The notes under the pieces are model-generated. The model searched no databases, was not told the DNA's origin, and saw only the letters and a list, made by a program, of their open reading frames with translations. Below, one piece after another: positions 25,147-34,539 of a stretch of 35,161 nucleotides of DNA (its first letter is position 1; each line of letters opens with the position of its first letter). The stretch covers positions 1 through 35,161 of the forward strand of contig CAJXVL010000001.1 in assembly GCA_913061205.1 (NCBI GenBank), in the 5' to 3' direction. The translations under genes and the position numbers were made by a program. The stretch is from an uncultured Flavobacteriaceae bacterium. GTDB lineage: Bacteria; Bacteroidota; Bacteroidia; Flavobacteriales; Flavobacteriaceae.

Positions 25147-27573
25147 TTACCGCAAGCTCGCACCGAATTCGCTTTCGAAATTTTGGTGTAGCTTTTTCAT
25201 AATCTTGTCTATTTGTTTATCTGTAAGTGTCCTTTTTTCGTCTTGTAATGTAAAACTTAATGCATACGATTTTTTACCCTCTGGCAATTCACTTCCTGTA
25301 TAAACGTCAAATAAATTAATATTTTTAAGTAATTTTTTTTCTGTTTTTTGAGCAGTTTTCTTTAACGAATCAAATGTTATGCTTTCATCAATTAACAATG
25401 CAAGATCACGTTTTACTTTTGGAAATTTTGGAATCGCTTTAAGCTTAAAGTTGTCAGTAGCAATTTCTTCTAATACTTCATCCCATTTAAAGTCGGCATA
25501 AAAAGTTTCTGCATCAATCCCAAAAGCAGCGGTGATACTTTTATTAATGGTACCGAATTCTACTAATAATTTGTCGTTTTTTGAAAATGATAGACCTTCA
25601 GAGAAATTTTCATCTTTTGTTCCATTTTCAGAATAATCGGTGATTCCTAATCTGTCTAAAACGTTAATGACAAATCCTTTAAAATAAAAAAATGTGCTTT
25701 TTGAAGAAGGTGAAATCCAGTTTTTATCACCTTTTAATCCCGAAACTAATAATGATAAATGCTTTGGTTCTTGACGGCCAGTATCATATTGATGGTATGT
25801 TTTTCCGAATTCAAATAATTTAAGATCGCTTATTTTTCGGTTGGAATTAAAGGACAATGCCTCTAAAGCGTTAAACAACATTGATTGTCTCATTACCGAT
25901 AAATCATTGCTTAATGGATTTAGCATTTCTATGTTATTTTCATGACTTAGTGTTTTGCTTAAATCAATGTATTTTGGAGACGTAAGAGAGTTCCCCATCA
26001 TCTCGTGAAATCCTAAAGCAGTAAGTTGATTTCCAATTTTATTCTGAATTTGATAATCTTCAATTAATTGATTTGCAGAAATAGAAGCGTTTAGCTTTTC
26101 AGTAAATTTAATATTATTATAACCATACACTCTTAAAATTTCTTCAATAACATCAGCTTCACGAGTTACATCATTTCGGTAGGCAGGTATCGTCATTCCT
26201 AATCCAGCTTCCGTAACATTATTGATTTTAATATCTAATGAAGTTAATATCTCTTTTATAATTTCTTTTGGAATTTCTTCTCCAACAAGACTACTAGCGT
26301 TATCAAAGTTTAAAAAAACTTGATGGTCCTGGATTTTCTTAGGATAAATATCCATAACATCACTAGTGATTTTACCTCCAGCTATTTCTTTTATAAGCAA
26401 TGCTGCATGAATTAAGGCATATTCTGTTAAGTTAGGATCAATACCTCTTTCAAAACGAAAAGAAGCATCTGTATTTAAAGCGTGACGCTTTGCTGTTTTA
26501 CGTATGCTAATGGGATTAAAATAAGCACTTTCTAAAAATATATTTTCAGTGCTTTCGGTAACACCACTTTCTATCCCTCCAAAGACCCCAGCTATACACA
26601 TTGGTTTTTCGGCATCACAAATCATTAAATCATCTTCGTGAAGTTCTCTTTCTACTCCATCTAAAGTGATGAATTTTGTTCCTTTTGCAACGGTTTTTAC
26701 TATTATTTTATCACCGGATATTTTACTGCTATCGAAGGCGTGTAATGGTTGCCCTAATTCGTGTAAAACATAATTTGTAGCATCAACAATATTATTTGTT
26801 GGGACTATGCCAATAGATTTTAGTCTATTTTGAATCCATTGTGGAGACTCTTTGACTTTAACACCACTAATAGTCACTCCACAATACCTTGGGGCTAGAT
26901 TATTATTATTAACCTGTATATCAATTTTGTGTGTTCTGTTTTCAACTCCAAAACTGCTGTTTGAAGGCGTAATTAATTTTACTAAAACCTCATTCCTTAA
27001 TAAGCCAGCTTTTAAGTCACGTGCAACTCCCAAATGACTCATCGCGTCTGCTCTGTTAGGGGTTAGACCTATTTCGAAAACGCAATCATTTTCAACTTCA
27101 AAAATATCAGAACCAAGTGTACCTGTAGCAATATTTTTATCAAGAATCATAATGCCATCATGACTTTTTCCTAGACCTAATTCATCTTCAGCACAAATCA
27201 TTCCATGACTTTCCTCACCGCGGATTTTACCTTTTTTTATTTTAAAAGGATTTCCGTCTTCATCGTATAACGAAGTTCCAATAGTAGCTACGGGTACTTT
27301 TTGACCTTTAGCTACATTTGGAGCCCCACAAACAATTTGTACAACTTCTCCATTTCCTAGATCTACTTTTGTAATTTTTAAGCGATCGGCATTAGGATGT
27401 TGATCACATTCTAAAACGTGCCCAACAACAATTCCCTTTAATCCCCCAGGTACAGACTCGAAAGTTTCAATACCTTCAATTTCTAATCCTAAGTCGGTTA
27501 ATAAATTTCCTGTTTTTTCGGCATCCCAATCAATTTTGATAAATTGTTTTAGCCAGTTATATGAAATTTTCAT
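25147..27573 (-). CDS. pheT: Phenylalanine-tRNA ligase beta subunit
   Basis: An 808-residue subunit of the (alpha-beta)2 synthetase. It has a tRNA-binding EMAP-II-like OB domain (about 40-155; VVGHVLECDQHPNADRLKI), the B3/B4 editing domain that hydrolyses Tyr-tRNA(Phe) (about 210-385), the B5 domain (about 410-480), a catalytic-like core (about 490-700) and a C-terminal FDX-ACB anticodon-binding domain (about 715-808; FPKVKRDLALLID). It is full length. pheS is not adjacent, which is common in Bacteroidota. No attenuator peptide or T-box is visible ahead of it. It lies downstream of recG on the same strand with 84 bases between and has its own candidate promoter. Confidence 0.97.
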   Translation of the reverse strand: MKISYNWLKQFIKIDWDAEKTGNLLTDLGLEIEGIETFESVPGGLKGIVVGHVLECDQHPNADRLKITKVDLGNGEVVQIVCGAPNVAKGQKVPVATIGTSLYDEDGNPFKIKKGKIRGEESHGMICAEDELGLGKSHDGIMILDKNIATGTLGSDIFEVENDCVFEIGLTPNRADAMSHLGVARDLKAGLLRNEVLVKLITPSNSSFGVENRTHKIDIQVNNNNLAPRYCGVTISGVKVKESPQWIQNRLKSIGIVPTNNIVDATNYVLHELGQPLHAFDSSKISGDKIIVKTVAKGTKFITLDGVERELHEDDLMICDAEKPMCIAGVFGGIESGVTESTENIFLESAYFNPISIRKTAKRHALNTDASFRFERGIDPNLTEYALIHAALLIKEIAGGKITSDVMDIYPKKIQDHQVFLNFDNASSLVGEEIPKEIIKEILTSLDIKINNVTEAGLGMTIPAYRNDVTREADVIEEILRVYGYNNIKFTEKLNASISANQLIEDYQIQNKIGNQLTALGFHEMMGNSLTSPKYIDLSKTLSHENNIEMLNPLSNDLSVMRQSMLFNALEALSFNSNRKISDLKLFEFGKTYHQYDTGRQEPKHLSLLVSGLKGDKNWISPSSKSTFFYFKGFVINVLDRLGITDYSENGTKDENFSEGLSFSKNDKLLVEFGTINKSITAAFGIDAETFYADFKWDEVLEEIATDNFKLKAIPKFPKVKRDLALLIDESITFDSLKKTAQKTEKKLLKNINLFDVYTGSELPEGKKSYALSFTLQDEKRTLTDKQIDKIMKKLHQNFESEFGASLR

Positions 27574-27595
27574 GCTTAAATTTTGTTACAATTTG

Positions 27596-27603
27596 CAAAT
27601 ATA
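27596..27603 (-). promoter_or_regulatory. Promoter -7 element for pheT
   Basis: On the minus strand this reads TATATTTG, an exact TAnnTTTG match 22 bases before the pheT ATG. A small CTTCA/TGAAG hairpin lies just upstream (27607-27625). No TTG is seen at -33. Confidence 0.45.
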
Positions 27604-27657
27604 ATACTTCACATCTTTTATATGAAGGAATTTTACGTTTAAGAACTAATGTTTTGA

Positions 27658-29763
27658 CTAAGAAATATAATTCCAAATGTTTTTGTACTTAGTTAATTGG
27701 ATATAAGTGCTTTTTACGGGGATATTTTCTGCTAATGAGAGCGAAGGGTCGTTTTTTAAAGTTTCAAAGGCATAACTTCTTGCAATCTTTAATATTTCAT
27801 GGTCTTTTATGATATCGGCTATTTTTAAATTTAAAACACCACTTTGTTGTGTGCCCATAATATCTCCAGGGCCTCTAAGTTTTAAATCTACTTCAGCAAT
27901 TTCAAAGCCATCACTAGTTCTAACCATAGTTTCTAGTCGTGTACTCGCATTTTCAGATAGTTTGTGGCTAGTCATTAAGATACAATAACTTTGGTCAGCA
28001 CCTCTGCCAACTCGTCCTCGGAGCTGATGAAGTTGAGCTAAACCAAAGCGCTCTGCGCTTTCAATAATCATCACACTAGCATTTGGAACGTTAACACCAA
28101 CTTCAATTACAGTGGTAGCCACCATTATTTGAGTTTCCCCTTTTATAAAGCGATTCATTTCAAATTCTTTATCTTGAGATTTCATTTTTCCATGAACTAT
28201 GGATATTTGATAATTGGGTTTTTGAAACTCTCTGGAAATACTTTCGTAACCATCCATTAAATCTTTATAATCTAAAACTTCACTTTCTTGTATTAAAGGA
28301 TACACAATATAGACCTGTCTACCTTTTGAAATTTCATCTTTTATAAACTTAAAAACACGAAGCCTATTTGAGTCAAAACGGTGCACGGTTTTAATGGTTT
28401 TTCTACCAGGTGGAAGTTCATCGATTATCGAAATATCTAGGTCTCCATAAACACTCATTGCAAGGGTTCTTGGAATTGGTGTTGCGGTCATTACAAGGAC
28501 GTGGGGAGGGAGGGTGTTTTTATGCCAAAGTTTGCTCCTTTGAGCAACTCCAAACCGATGTTGTTCGTCAATAATTGCAAGCCCTAAATTTTTAAATTTT
28601 ACCTTATCTTCTAGCAAGGCATGAGTGCCAATTAAAAGATCAATTTCTCCATTTTCAAGTTTTTCATGAATTACTCTTCTATCTGAAGTTTTAGTTGAGC
28701 CAGTTAATATATAAATGCTGAGATTCAATTCTTTACATAATTCTAATAGGCCCTTATAGTGCTGGACTGACAAAATTTCAGTAGGAGCCATTAGGCAAGC
28801 TTGAAAACCATTGTCAAGTGCTATTAATATTGACATTAATGCTACAATCGTTTTACCAGAACCTACATCTCCTTGTAATAGTCGATTCATTTGGGCGTTG
28901 CTGCCTAAATCCATTCTAATTTCCTTGATTACCCGCTTTTGTGCTTGCGTTAATTCGAAGGGTAAATGGTCTTTAAAAAAAGTGTTAAAATGAGCGCCAA
29001 TTTTTGTGAATGGATAGCCTTTTATTTTGGATTTATGAAGTAAATTTTTACGAATTAATTGCAATTGAATATAGAATAATTCTTCAAATTTTAATCGGTA
29101 TTGTGCCCTCGAAAGTAGCTGTTGATTTTGTGGAAAATGAATGTTTAAAAGCGCCTCTTTTTTTGCTATTAATTTTAAAGATTCTAGGATGTTATTTGGT
29201 AACGTTTCCGCAATGCTATTCTTGGTTTCTAAAAACAAATGTTGCATCATTGAATTGATAACTCGATTCGATAACCCTCTAGCTATTAATTTTTCCGTAG
29301 AAGGATAAACAGGTTGCATAACGGGACGTAAACTTTTTTCATATTCCGTTAATAGTTCCATTTCTGGATGTGGCATCGAAAAAACACCATTGTACCAATT
29401 TGTTTTTCCAAAAACAACATAAGAAACATTTAATTTTAAATTTTCTTTAATCCACTTATGCCCTTTAAACCACACTAATTCCATTTTCCCAGAATCATCC
29501 TGAAAGTTTGCCACCAAGCGTTTTCCCCTTTTTTGTTCTACCGTTTTAATATGTGTTATTTTTCCGATAATCTGCACATCTGCGCTGGTACGCTGGAGTT
29601 GATCAATATTGTAGAATTGAGTTCTGTCTAAATACCTATTGGGAAATAGATTTGCTAAATCTTGAAATGTATATATTCCTAATTCTTTTTTAAGTAAATC
29701 GGCTCTATTTGGCCCGACTCCTTTTAAATAATCTATTGGTGTTTGAAATAAATTGATGTTCAT
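27658..29763 (-). CDS. recG: ATP-dependent DNA helicase RecG
   Basis: A 701-residue branch-migration helicase that regresses stalled replication forks and processes Holliday junctions. The start is placed at ATG 29761-29763 (MNINLFQTPIDYLKGVGPNRA), since the frame's ten extra upstream residues (MWKKTFVAIK) are not family-like. The wedge/OB domain is about 10-200 (with VQIIGKI and VWFKGHKW). The helicase core has Walker A GDVGSGKT at 298-305, motif II DEQH, motif III TATPIPRT and motif VI LRGRVGRG. The TRG region (RGPGDIMGTQQSG) is present. Full length. It is divergent from the PNGase-like gene and may be read through into pheT. Confidence 0.97.
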   Translation of the reverse strand: MNINLFQTPIDYLKGVGPNRADLLKKELGIYTFQDLANLFPNRYLDRTQFYNIDQLQRTSADVQIIGKITHIKTVEQKRGKRLVANFQDDSGKMELVWFKGHKWIKENLKLNVSYVVFGKTNWYNGVFSMPHPEMELLTEYEKSLRPVMQPVYPSTEKLIARGLSNRVINSMMQHLFLETKNSIAETLPNNILESLKLIAKKEALLNIHFPQNQQLLSRAQYRLKFEELFYIQLQLIRKNLLHKSKIKGYPFTKIGAHFNTFFKDHLPFELTQAQKRVIKEIRMDLGSNAQMNRLLQGDVGSGKTIVALMSILIALDNGFQACLMAPTEILSVQHYKGLLELCKELNLSIYILTGSTKTSDRRVIHEKLENGEIDLLIGTHALLEDKVKFKNLGLAIIDEQHRFGVAQRSKLWHKNTLPPHVLVMTATPIPRTLAMSVYGDLDISIIDELPPGRKTIKTVHRFDSNRLRVFKFIKDEISKGRQVYIVYPLIQESEVLDYKDLMDGYESISREFQKPNYQISIVHGKMKSQDKEFEMNRFIKGETQIMVATTVIEVGVNVPNASVMIIESAERFGLAQLHQLRGRVGRGADQSYCILMTSHKLSENASTRLETMVRTSDGFEIAEVDLKLRGPGDIMGTQQSGVLNLKIADIIKDHEILKIARSYAFETLKNDPSLSLAENIPVKSTYIQLTKYKNIWNYIS

Positions 29764-29819
29764 TTTAATAGCTACAAATGTTTTTTTCCACAATAATAAA
29801 ATAATAAGTTACTAAATTA

Positions 29820-29827
29820 TATATTTG
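29820..29827 (+). promoter_or_regulatory. Promoter -7 element of the PNGase F-like gene
   Basis: TATATTTG exactly matches TAnnTTTG and lies 32 bases before the ATG at 29860, in the gap divergent from recG. No TTG is found at the -33 distance. Confidence 0.5.
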
Positions 29828-29859
29828 TAGAGAAACTTTAACTATTTAATAAGAATCTA

Positions 29860-31440
29860 ATGAAAAAAAATTACAATTTACTAGTTTTAATCATTACAAT
29901 TTGCGTGAATTCTGCTTTTGGTTTTGATGCTTCTGTGCCTGTATTAACAAGCCAATTAACGGAAGATTACCCTTTGGAAATGCCTGAATTAAAGGAATAC
30001 CCAATTTATATCAATGCTACAGTTGAAGATCCGGATATGATAGATCTTGTAACTCTAACTGTTGATGGAGCTACTTATAATGCGATTCAGAAAAATGGAT
30101 TTTACTATTATTCTTGGACTCCTTCTTCTTATGGTGTTCATGAAATACTTATTACTGCAAAAACTGTAAGTGGAGATGAAACTTTTCTCATTAAAAATAT
30201 TGAGGTGATAAATACTGCATCTTCTCAGGTTATTGAAACATTTAAAGATGTTGTTATAGAATATGGAGGAGAAAACAGTCGATGGTATTACGGATATTAT
30301 ACACTACCTCAGTCAATTGGCGCCTATGATTCAATCAATGCGCTTTTTGAAGTTGAATGTCCAAGTATAAGTGGTGGTTGTGATGATTGGGATCGATGGG
30401 CTCATATAGATATTAAAGGACCTGATGGGAATTGGATTCAGATAATTAGATATATAACACCATATGGTGTTGGTTGTAATCATGAAATTGATTTAACGGA
30501 TTATATGTCCTTATTACAAGGAGAAGTAGAATTAAGAGTATTTATTGACACCTGGGGAACTGGTGGATGGCAATTATCTTTAAACCTTGATTATCATCAA
30601 GGAGTCCCCGAATATGATTATTCAGGAGTTATTGAAGCTTGGGATGCAACTTATAATTTTGGAGATCCGGCAGACCTACAACCCGTAGAAACCTATACTG
30701 CAGAAATATTGAATACAGTAGATGAATCTTACTTGAGATTGTCAAATACGGGTCATGGTTGGGGTGAAAATAACACACAAAACGCTGCAGAATTCTTTAA
30801 TGCATTTCATAAAATAGAGATAAACGAAGAAGAAGTTTATTCACAACACCTATTTAACTTATGTAATCCAAATCCAGATAATTGTACAGGACAACAAGGA
30901 TCTTGGACCTTCAATAGAGCAGGTTGGTGTCCAGGGGCAATTTCTCCCCCAGATATTTTTGATTTATCTTCTTATATTGGATCAAGCATTGATTTGGATT
31001 ATCGTTTTCATCCATCATATGTAGATAATTGTCATCCAAATAATGCGGATTGTATATCAGGGACCACTTGTACTGATTGTAATGATGGATATAATCCTCA
31101 TTATAATGTAGACGGGCAGATCATTAGTAAAAGTCATACTCCACTGTTTTATGATAATATTTTAGGAGTAAATACTATTAATAATGATAAAATTTACGAT
31201 ATTACAGTGTATCCAAATCCTTCTAATGGACTATTCTCATTATATACAAATCATCTTGAAGGAAGAACAAGAGTTAGTATTTATACCATAGAAGGCAAAC
31301 AGGTTAAAGTCTATTATTTTGATTCAAATGAAGAATTATTAAATCATAAATTTAACCTTAGTAAAGTGCCTAGTGGGACCTATTTTATTAATCTAGAAAA
31401 TAAAAAAGGGACGGGTACTAAAAAAATTATTTTAGAATAA
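29860..31440 (+). CDS. Secreted PNGase F-like glycoamidase with T9SS sorting domain
   Basis: A 526-residue protein with signal peptide residues 1-21. An Ig-like region spans about 25-118, and the two PNGase F beta-sandwich domains span about 122-430. Its motifs align with Elizabethkingia PNGase F: CDDWDRWA with Asp178 (F-enzyme Asp60), the ITPYGVG loop, NAAEFF with Glu311 (Glu206), and FNRAGWCPG. Cys167/174 and Cys335/357 match two of the three PNGase F disulfides. The third pair (204/208) is absent. The position of Glu118 is Asp230 (FIDTW). PNGase F cleaves N-glycans from asparagine, and activity on such glycoproteins is inferred. Residues about 444-526 (VYPNPSNGLFSL ... GTYFINLENKKGTGTKKIILE) are a type A T9SS C-terminal signal, so it should be exported by the system that includes PorQ. 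Confidence 0.9.
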   Translation: MKKNYNLLVLIITICVNSAFGFDASVPVLTSQLTEDYPLEMPELKEYPIYINATVEDPDMIDLVTLTVDGATYNAIQKNGFYYYSWTPSSYGVHEILITAKTVSGDETFLIKNIEVINTASSQVIETFKDVVIEYGGENSRWYYGYYTLPQSIGAYDSINALFEVECPSISGGCDDWDRWAHIDIKGPDGNWIQIIRYITPYGVGCNHEIDLTDYMSLLQGEVELRVFIDTWGTGGWQLSLNLDYHQGVPEYDYSGVIEAWDATYNFGDPADLQPVETYTAEILNTVDESYLRLSNTGHGWGENNTQNAAEFFNAFHKIEINEEEVYSQHLFNLCNPNPDNCTGQQGSWTFNRAGWCPGAISPPDIFDLSSYIGSSIDLDYRFHPSYVDNCHPNNADCISGTTCTDCNDGYNPHYNVDGQIISKSHTPLFYDNILGVNTINNDKIYDITVYPNPSNGLFSLYTNHLEGRTRVSIYTIEGKQVKVYYFDSNEELLNHKFNLSKVPSGTYFINLENKKGTGTKKIILE

Positions 31441-31461
31441 ACAAAACGTTTAATACGTATT

Positions 31462-31500
31462 AAAAAGGTTATTTTTGAGAAACAGAAATAACCTTTTTTT
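31462..31500 (+). terminator. Intrinsic terminator after the PNGase-like gene
   Basis: AAAAAGGTTATTT (31462-31474) pairs perfectly with AAATAACCTTTTT (31486-31498) over a 11-base loop, ending in T7. The T-run ends four bases before the ATG of the M1 peptidase gene, an unusually tight arrangement. Confidence 0.85.
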
Positions 31501-31504
31501 ATCT

Positions 31505-33616
31505 ATGAATCTTTTTTATTTGCTGCAAAAGAGTAAGTCATTAATTGTTTTACCTAGTTTTTTTTACTTGTTATCATTGCTTTTTTTTAGCTCTTTTCTC
31601 TATAGTCAACAAACTGAAATAGTTGATTTTATTAGTGTTAAAGCAGTGGTTAGGCCATTGTTAAAAGAGAAAAAAGTCATTGCAACTACTTCTTATACAT
31701 TTAAAATATTAAAGGAATGTGATTCGGTATATTTAGACGCCAAAGGGATTTTTTTATTAAAAAATATAAAAAATCGTAAAATAGCTATTCATTTAAATAA
31801 CAATAAGATCTGGCTAGTTTCTAAATTTAAGCCAACTCAAACTTATACAGTTTCTTTTGAATACGAAGCGAGTCCCAAAAAAGCATTGTATTTTTTAGAC
31901 CATCAAATATGGACTCAGGGACAAGGTAAATACACCTCTAATTGGTTTCCTAGTATTGATGACATGAACGATAAAATTGAATTTGATGTTAGTTATATTA
32001 TTCCTTCAGATAAAACAGTTGTTGCAAACGGTAAATTAGTTGCTGTAACTGATACTGGTGATTCTAAAAAATGGAGTTTTAATATGGAACAGCCTATGTC
32101 AAGTTACCTACTAGCATTTGCAGTAGGAGATTTTTCTAAAAAAAAAATAACTTCTTCGAGCAATGTTCCTATTGAGCTGTATTATGCAAGCAGTGACTCA
32201 TTGCTTGTAGAACCGACCTATAGATATTCAAAAATAATTTTTGACTTTTTAGAAAATGAAATTGGAGTAGATTATCCTTGGCAGAATTATAAACAAGTGC
32301 CCTTAAAAGATTTTTTATATGCTGGAATGGAAAACACTTCCGCTACTTTTTTTTCAGATGCTTTTATAGTTGATTCAATTGGGTTTATTGATCGAAATTA
32401 TGTGAATGTGAACGCTCATGAACTAGCACATCAATGGTTTGGAAATTTAGTTACAGAAACTTCTGGCCAAAGTCATTGGTTGCATGAAGGGTTTGCTAGT
32501 TATTACGCTTTGTTAACTGAAAAAGAAATCTTCGGTGAAGATTATTATTATTGGAAATTATTTCAATCTGCAGAGCAACTAAAATCGTTAAGTGAACAAG
32601 GAAAAGGAGAGTCTTTAAATAATCCTAATGCGAGTTCATTGACATTTTATGAAAAAGGAGCTTGGGCATTACATGTTTTAAGAGAAAAGGTTGGAGATTC
32701 TGTTTTTAAAAAAGCAATTAATAATTATATAGAAAAACACCGATATAAAAATGTCACTACCAACGATTTTATTATTGAGGTGGAACAAGCTTATGGTAAA
32801 GAATTGCATGAATTTAAAAAGGATTGGATATTGCAAAGCGCATTTAAATCAGAACAAGCTTATCAATCATTAATCAAATCAAATTTTATTAACGAGTATT
32901 TTAAGATTTCTGCTTTGCGAGGAACTCCAATTAAATTGAAAATAGCAGAACTCGAAAAAGCATTGGTATTCCCCGATGATTTTATTGGTCAAGAAATCGT
33001 TTATCAATTAATAAACGAGCCATTATATTTAACACTGCCATTATATAAAAAAGCTTTTGATAGTAATAATATATTTGTTAGACAGTCCATTGCATTATCA
33101 ATGGATAAAATTCCTAAAGAATTAAAACCTTATTATGAAAGCCTTTTAAAGGATAGTTCTTATTTAACTCAAGAATCGGCATTGGGAAATTTATGGGTTA
33201 ATTTTCCGGAAAACAAATCAAGATATCTAGATGAAATGAAGGGAGTTATTGGATTTCGTGATAAAAACATAAGACAGTTTTGGTTGTTTTTAGCATTGAT
33301 TACGGAAGACTATCAAACCGCTGGAAAAGATATTTTTTTAAAGGAGCTGGTTGAATATACCGCTCCTAGCTATAGTTATAATATTCGTGAAAAAGCATTG
33401 GAATATATCGGATATTTAAATTTATGGGATAAGGATTCGCTACTAAATCTAATCGATGCGAGTCAACATCATTATTGGAGGTTTAGAGATTTTTCTAGAA
33501 ACCTACTTAAAGGTTTATTAGAAAATGAAAATTATCAAAAACAATTCATATTAATAGAACAGCAACTAGATGTTGATTCTTTAATTTTTTTAAAAAGAAT
33601 GTTAAATGAAAAATAA
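31505..33616 (+). CDS. Exported M1 family metallo-aminopeptidase
   Basis: A 703-residue zinc aminopeptidase. The start is ATG 31505. A TTG at 31475 would extend the frame by ten residues but lies in the loop of the preceding terminator. The N-terminus is a long hydrophobic signal (LPSFFYLLSLLFFSSFLYSQ, about residues 15-34). The M1 exopeptidase motif is GMEN at 274-277. The zinc site HELAH has His305, Glu306 and His309, with the third ligand Glu328 in WLHEGFASYY. A conserved tyrosine follows in FYEKGAWALHVL. C-terminal residues about 460-703 are helical and repeat-like (HEAT-type pattern). Substrate is unknown, probably peptides in the periplasm. The patatin-like gene follows after 17 bases, so the two probably share a transcript. 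Confidence 0.92.
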   Translation: MNLFYLLQKSKSLIVLPSFFYLLSLLFFSSFLYSQQTEIVDFISVKAVVRPLLKEKKVIATTSYTFKILKECDSVYLDAKGIFLLKNIKNRKIAIHLNNNKIWLVSKFKPTQTYTVSFEYEASPKKALYFLDHQIWTQGQGKYTSNWFPSIDDMNDKIEFDVSYIIPSDKTVVANGKLVAVTDTGDSKKWSFNMEQPMSSYLLAFAVGDFSKKKITSSSNVPIELYYASSDSLLVEPTYRYSKIIFDFLENEIGVDYPWQNYKQVPLKDFLYAGMENTSATFFSDAFIVDSIGFIDRNYVNVNAHELAHQWFGNLVTETSGQSHWLHEGFASYYALLTEKEIFGEDYYYWKLFQSAEQLKSLSEQGKGESLNNPNASSLTFYEKGAWALHVLREKVGDSVFKKAINNYIEKHRYKNVTTNDFIIEVEQAYGKELHEFKKDWILQSAFKSEQAYQSLIKSNFINEYFKISALRGTPIKLKIAELEKALVFPDDFIGQEIVYQLINEPLYLTLPLYKKAFDSNNIFVRQSIALSMDKIPKELKPYYESLLKDSSYLTQESALGNLWVNFPENKSRYLDEMKGVIGFRDKNIRQFWLFLALITEDYQTAGKDIFLKELVEYTAPSYSYNIREKALEYIGYLNLWDKDSLLNLIDASQHHYWRFRDFSRNLLKGLLENENYQKQFILIEQQLDVDSLIFLKRMLNEK

Positions 33617-33633
33617 TCTCAAAAGCTAGAATT

Positions 33634-34539
33634 ATGAGGGCATTAGTGATTTCAGGAGGCGGAAGTAAAGGAGCATTTGCTGGCGGAGTTTCTCAATATT
33701 TAATTGAAGAACTGCAACACAAGTACGATCTTTATTTAGGGACCTCTACAGGTGGCTTATTAATTAGTCATTTAGCCTTAAATAAAACCGAAAAAATAAA
33801 GGACATATACACTTCTGTAAATCAAAAAAGTATATTTAATAACTGTCCATTTACCGTTAAAAAAACAAAACATGGGCAAATGGAAATTGCGATCAACCAC
33901 TTTAATGTTTTAAAGAATTTAGTGCTTGGAAGAAAAACTTTCGGTGAGAGCAAAAACTTACGAAAACTTATTTCAAAAGCACTGAGCATTGAAGAATTTA
34001 AAGAGTTGCAAAATAGTGCTAAGGATATTATTGTTACGGTCTCTAATTTTTCTTTAAATCAAGTGGAGTATAAATCGATTAATGATTTTGAATACGATGA
34101 TTTTTGTGACTGGATTTGGATTTCTTGTAATTATACGCCGTTTATGAGTTTGGTAAACAAGGAGGGTTGCGAATATGCAGATGGAGGGTTTGGGAGTGTG
34201 GTTCCCATAGAAGAGGCTATAAGAAGAGGGGCTAACGTTATTGATGTTGTCGTTTTAGAAACCGAAGTTACACACTTAAATAGAATGCCTTCAAAAAATG
34301 CTTTTTCCTTGATGACCAACATGCATTCTTTTATGGCAGATAGTATAGAAAAGCAAAATATTCGCATAGGAAAATTTGTAGCTTCCAATAAAGATGTAAT
34401 TATTAATTTTTATTATACTCCTACTGTATTAACTACCAATTCATTAATTTTTAATCAAGATAAAATGAAACAGTGGTGGAAAATAGGATTTGAATATGCA
34501 AAAAGAAAAAATATCGGTTTAAATGAGTTGATAGATTAA
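33634..34539 (+). CDS. Patatin-like phospholipase
   Basis: A 301-residue lipid acyl hydrolase. The oxyanion-hole motif GGGSKGAFAGG is at residues 8-18, the nucleophile Ser38 is in GTSTG (GxSxG), and the catalytic-dyad Asp183 is in DGG (YADGGFGSVVP). All three patatin blocks are intact. There is no signal peptide and no beta-barrel C-terminus, so it is probably cytosolic, unlike the outer-membrane PlpD type. It lies 17 bases behind the M1 peptidase. Its last four bases overlap the end of the convergent gene at 34536-35060. Function in lipid turnover is inferred from the family only. Confidence 0.92.
   Translation: MRALVISGGGSKGAFAGGVSQYLIEELQHKYDLYLGTSTGGLLISHLALNKTEKIKDIYTSVNQKSIFNNCPFTVKKTKHGQMEIAINHFNVLKNLVLGRKTFGESKNLRKLISKALSIEEFKELQNSAKDIIVTVSNFSLNQVEYKSINDFEYDDFCDWIWISCNYTPFMSLVNKEGCEYADGGFGSVVPIEEAIRRGANVIDVVVLETEVTHLNRMPSKNAFSLMTNMHSFMADSIEKQNIRIGKFVASNKDVIINFYYTPTVLTTNSLIFNQDKMKQWWKIGFEYAKRKNIGLNELID

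Noticed and set aside
31475-31504. TTG start extending the M1 peptidase by ten residues
   Set aside because: The TTG lies in the loop of a perfect terminator hairpin, and the ATG at 31505 gives a normal signal peptide.
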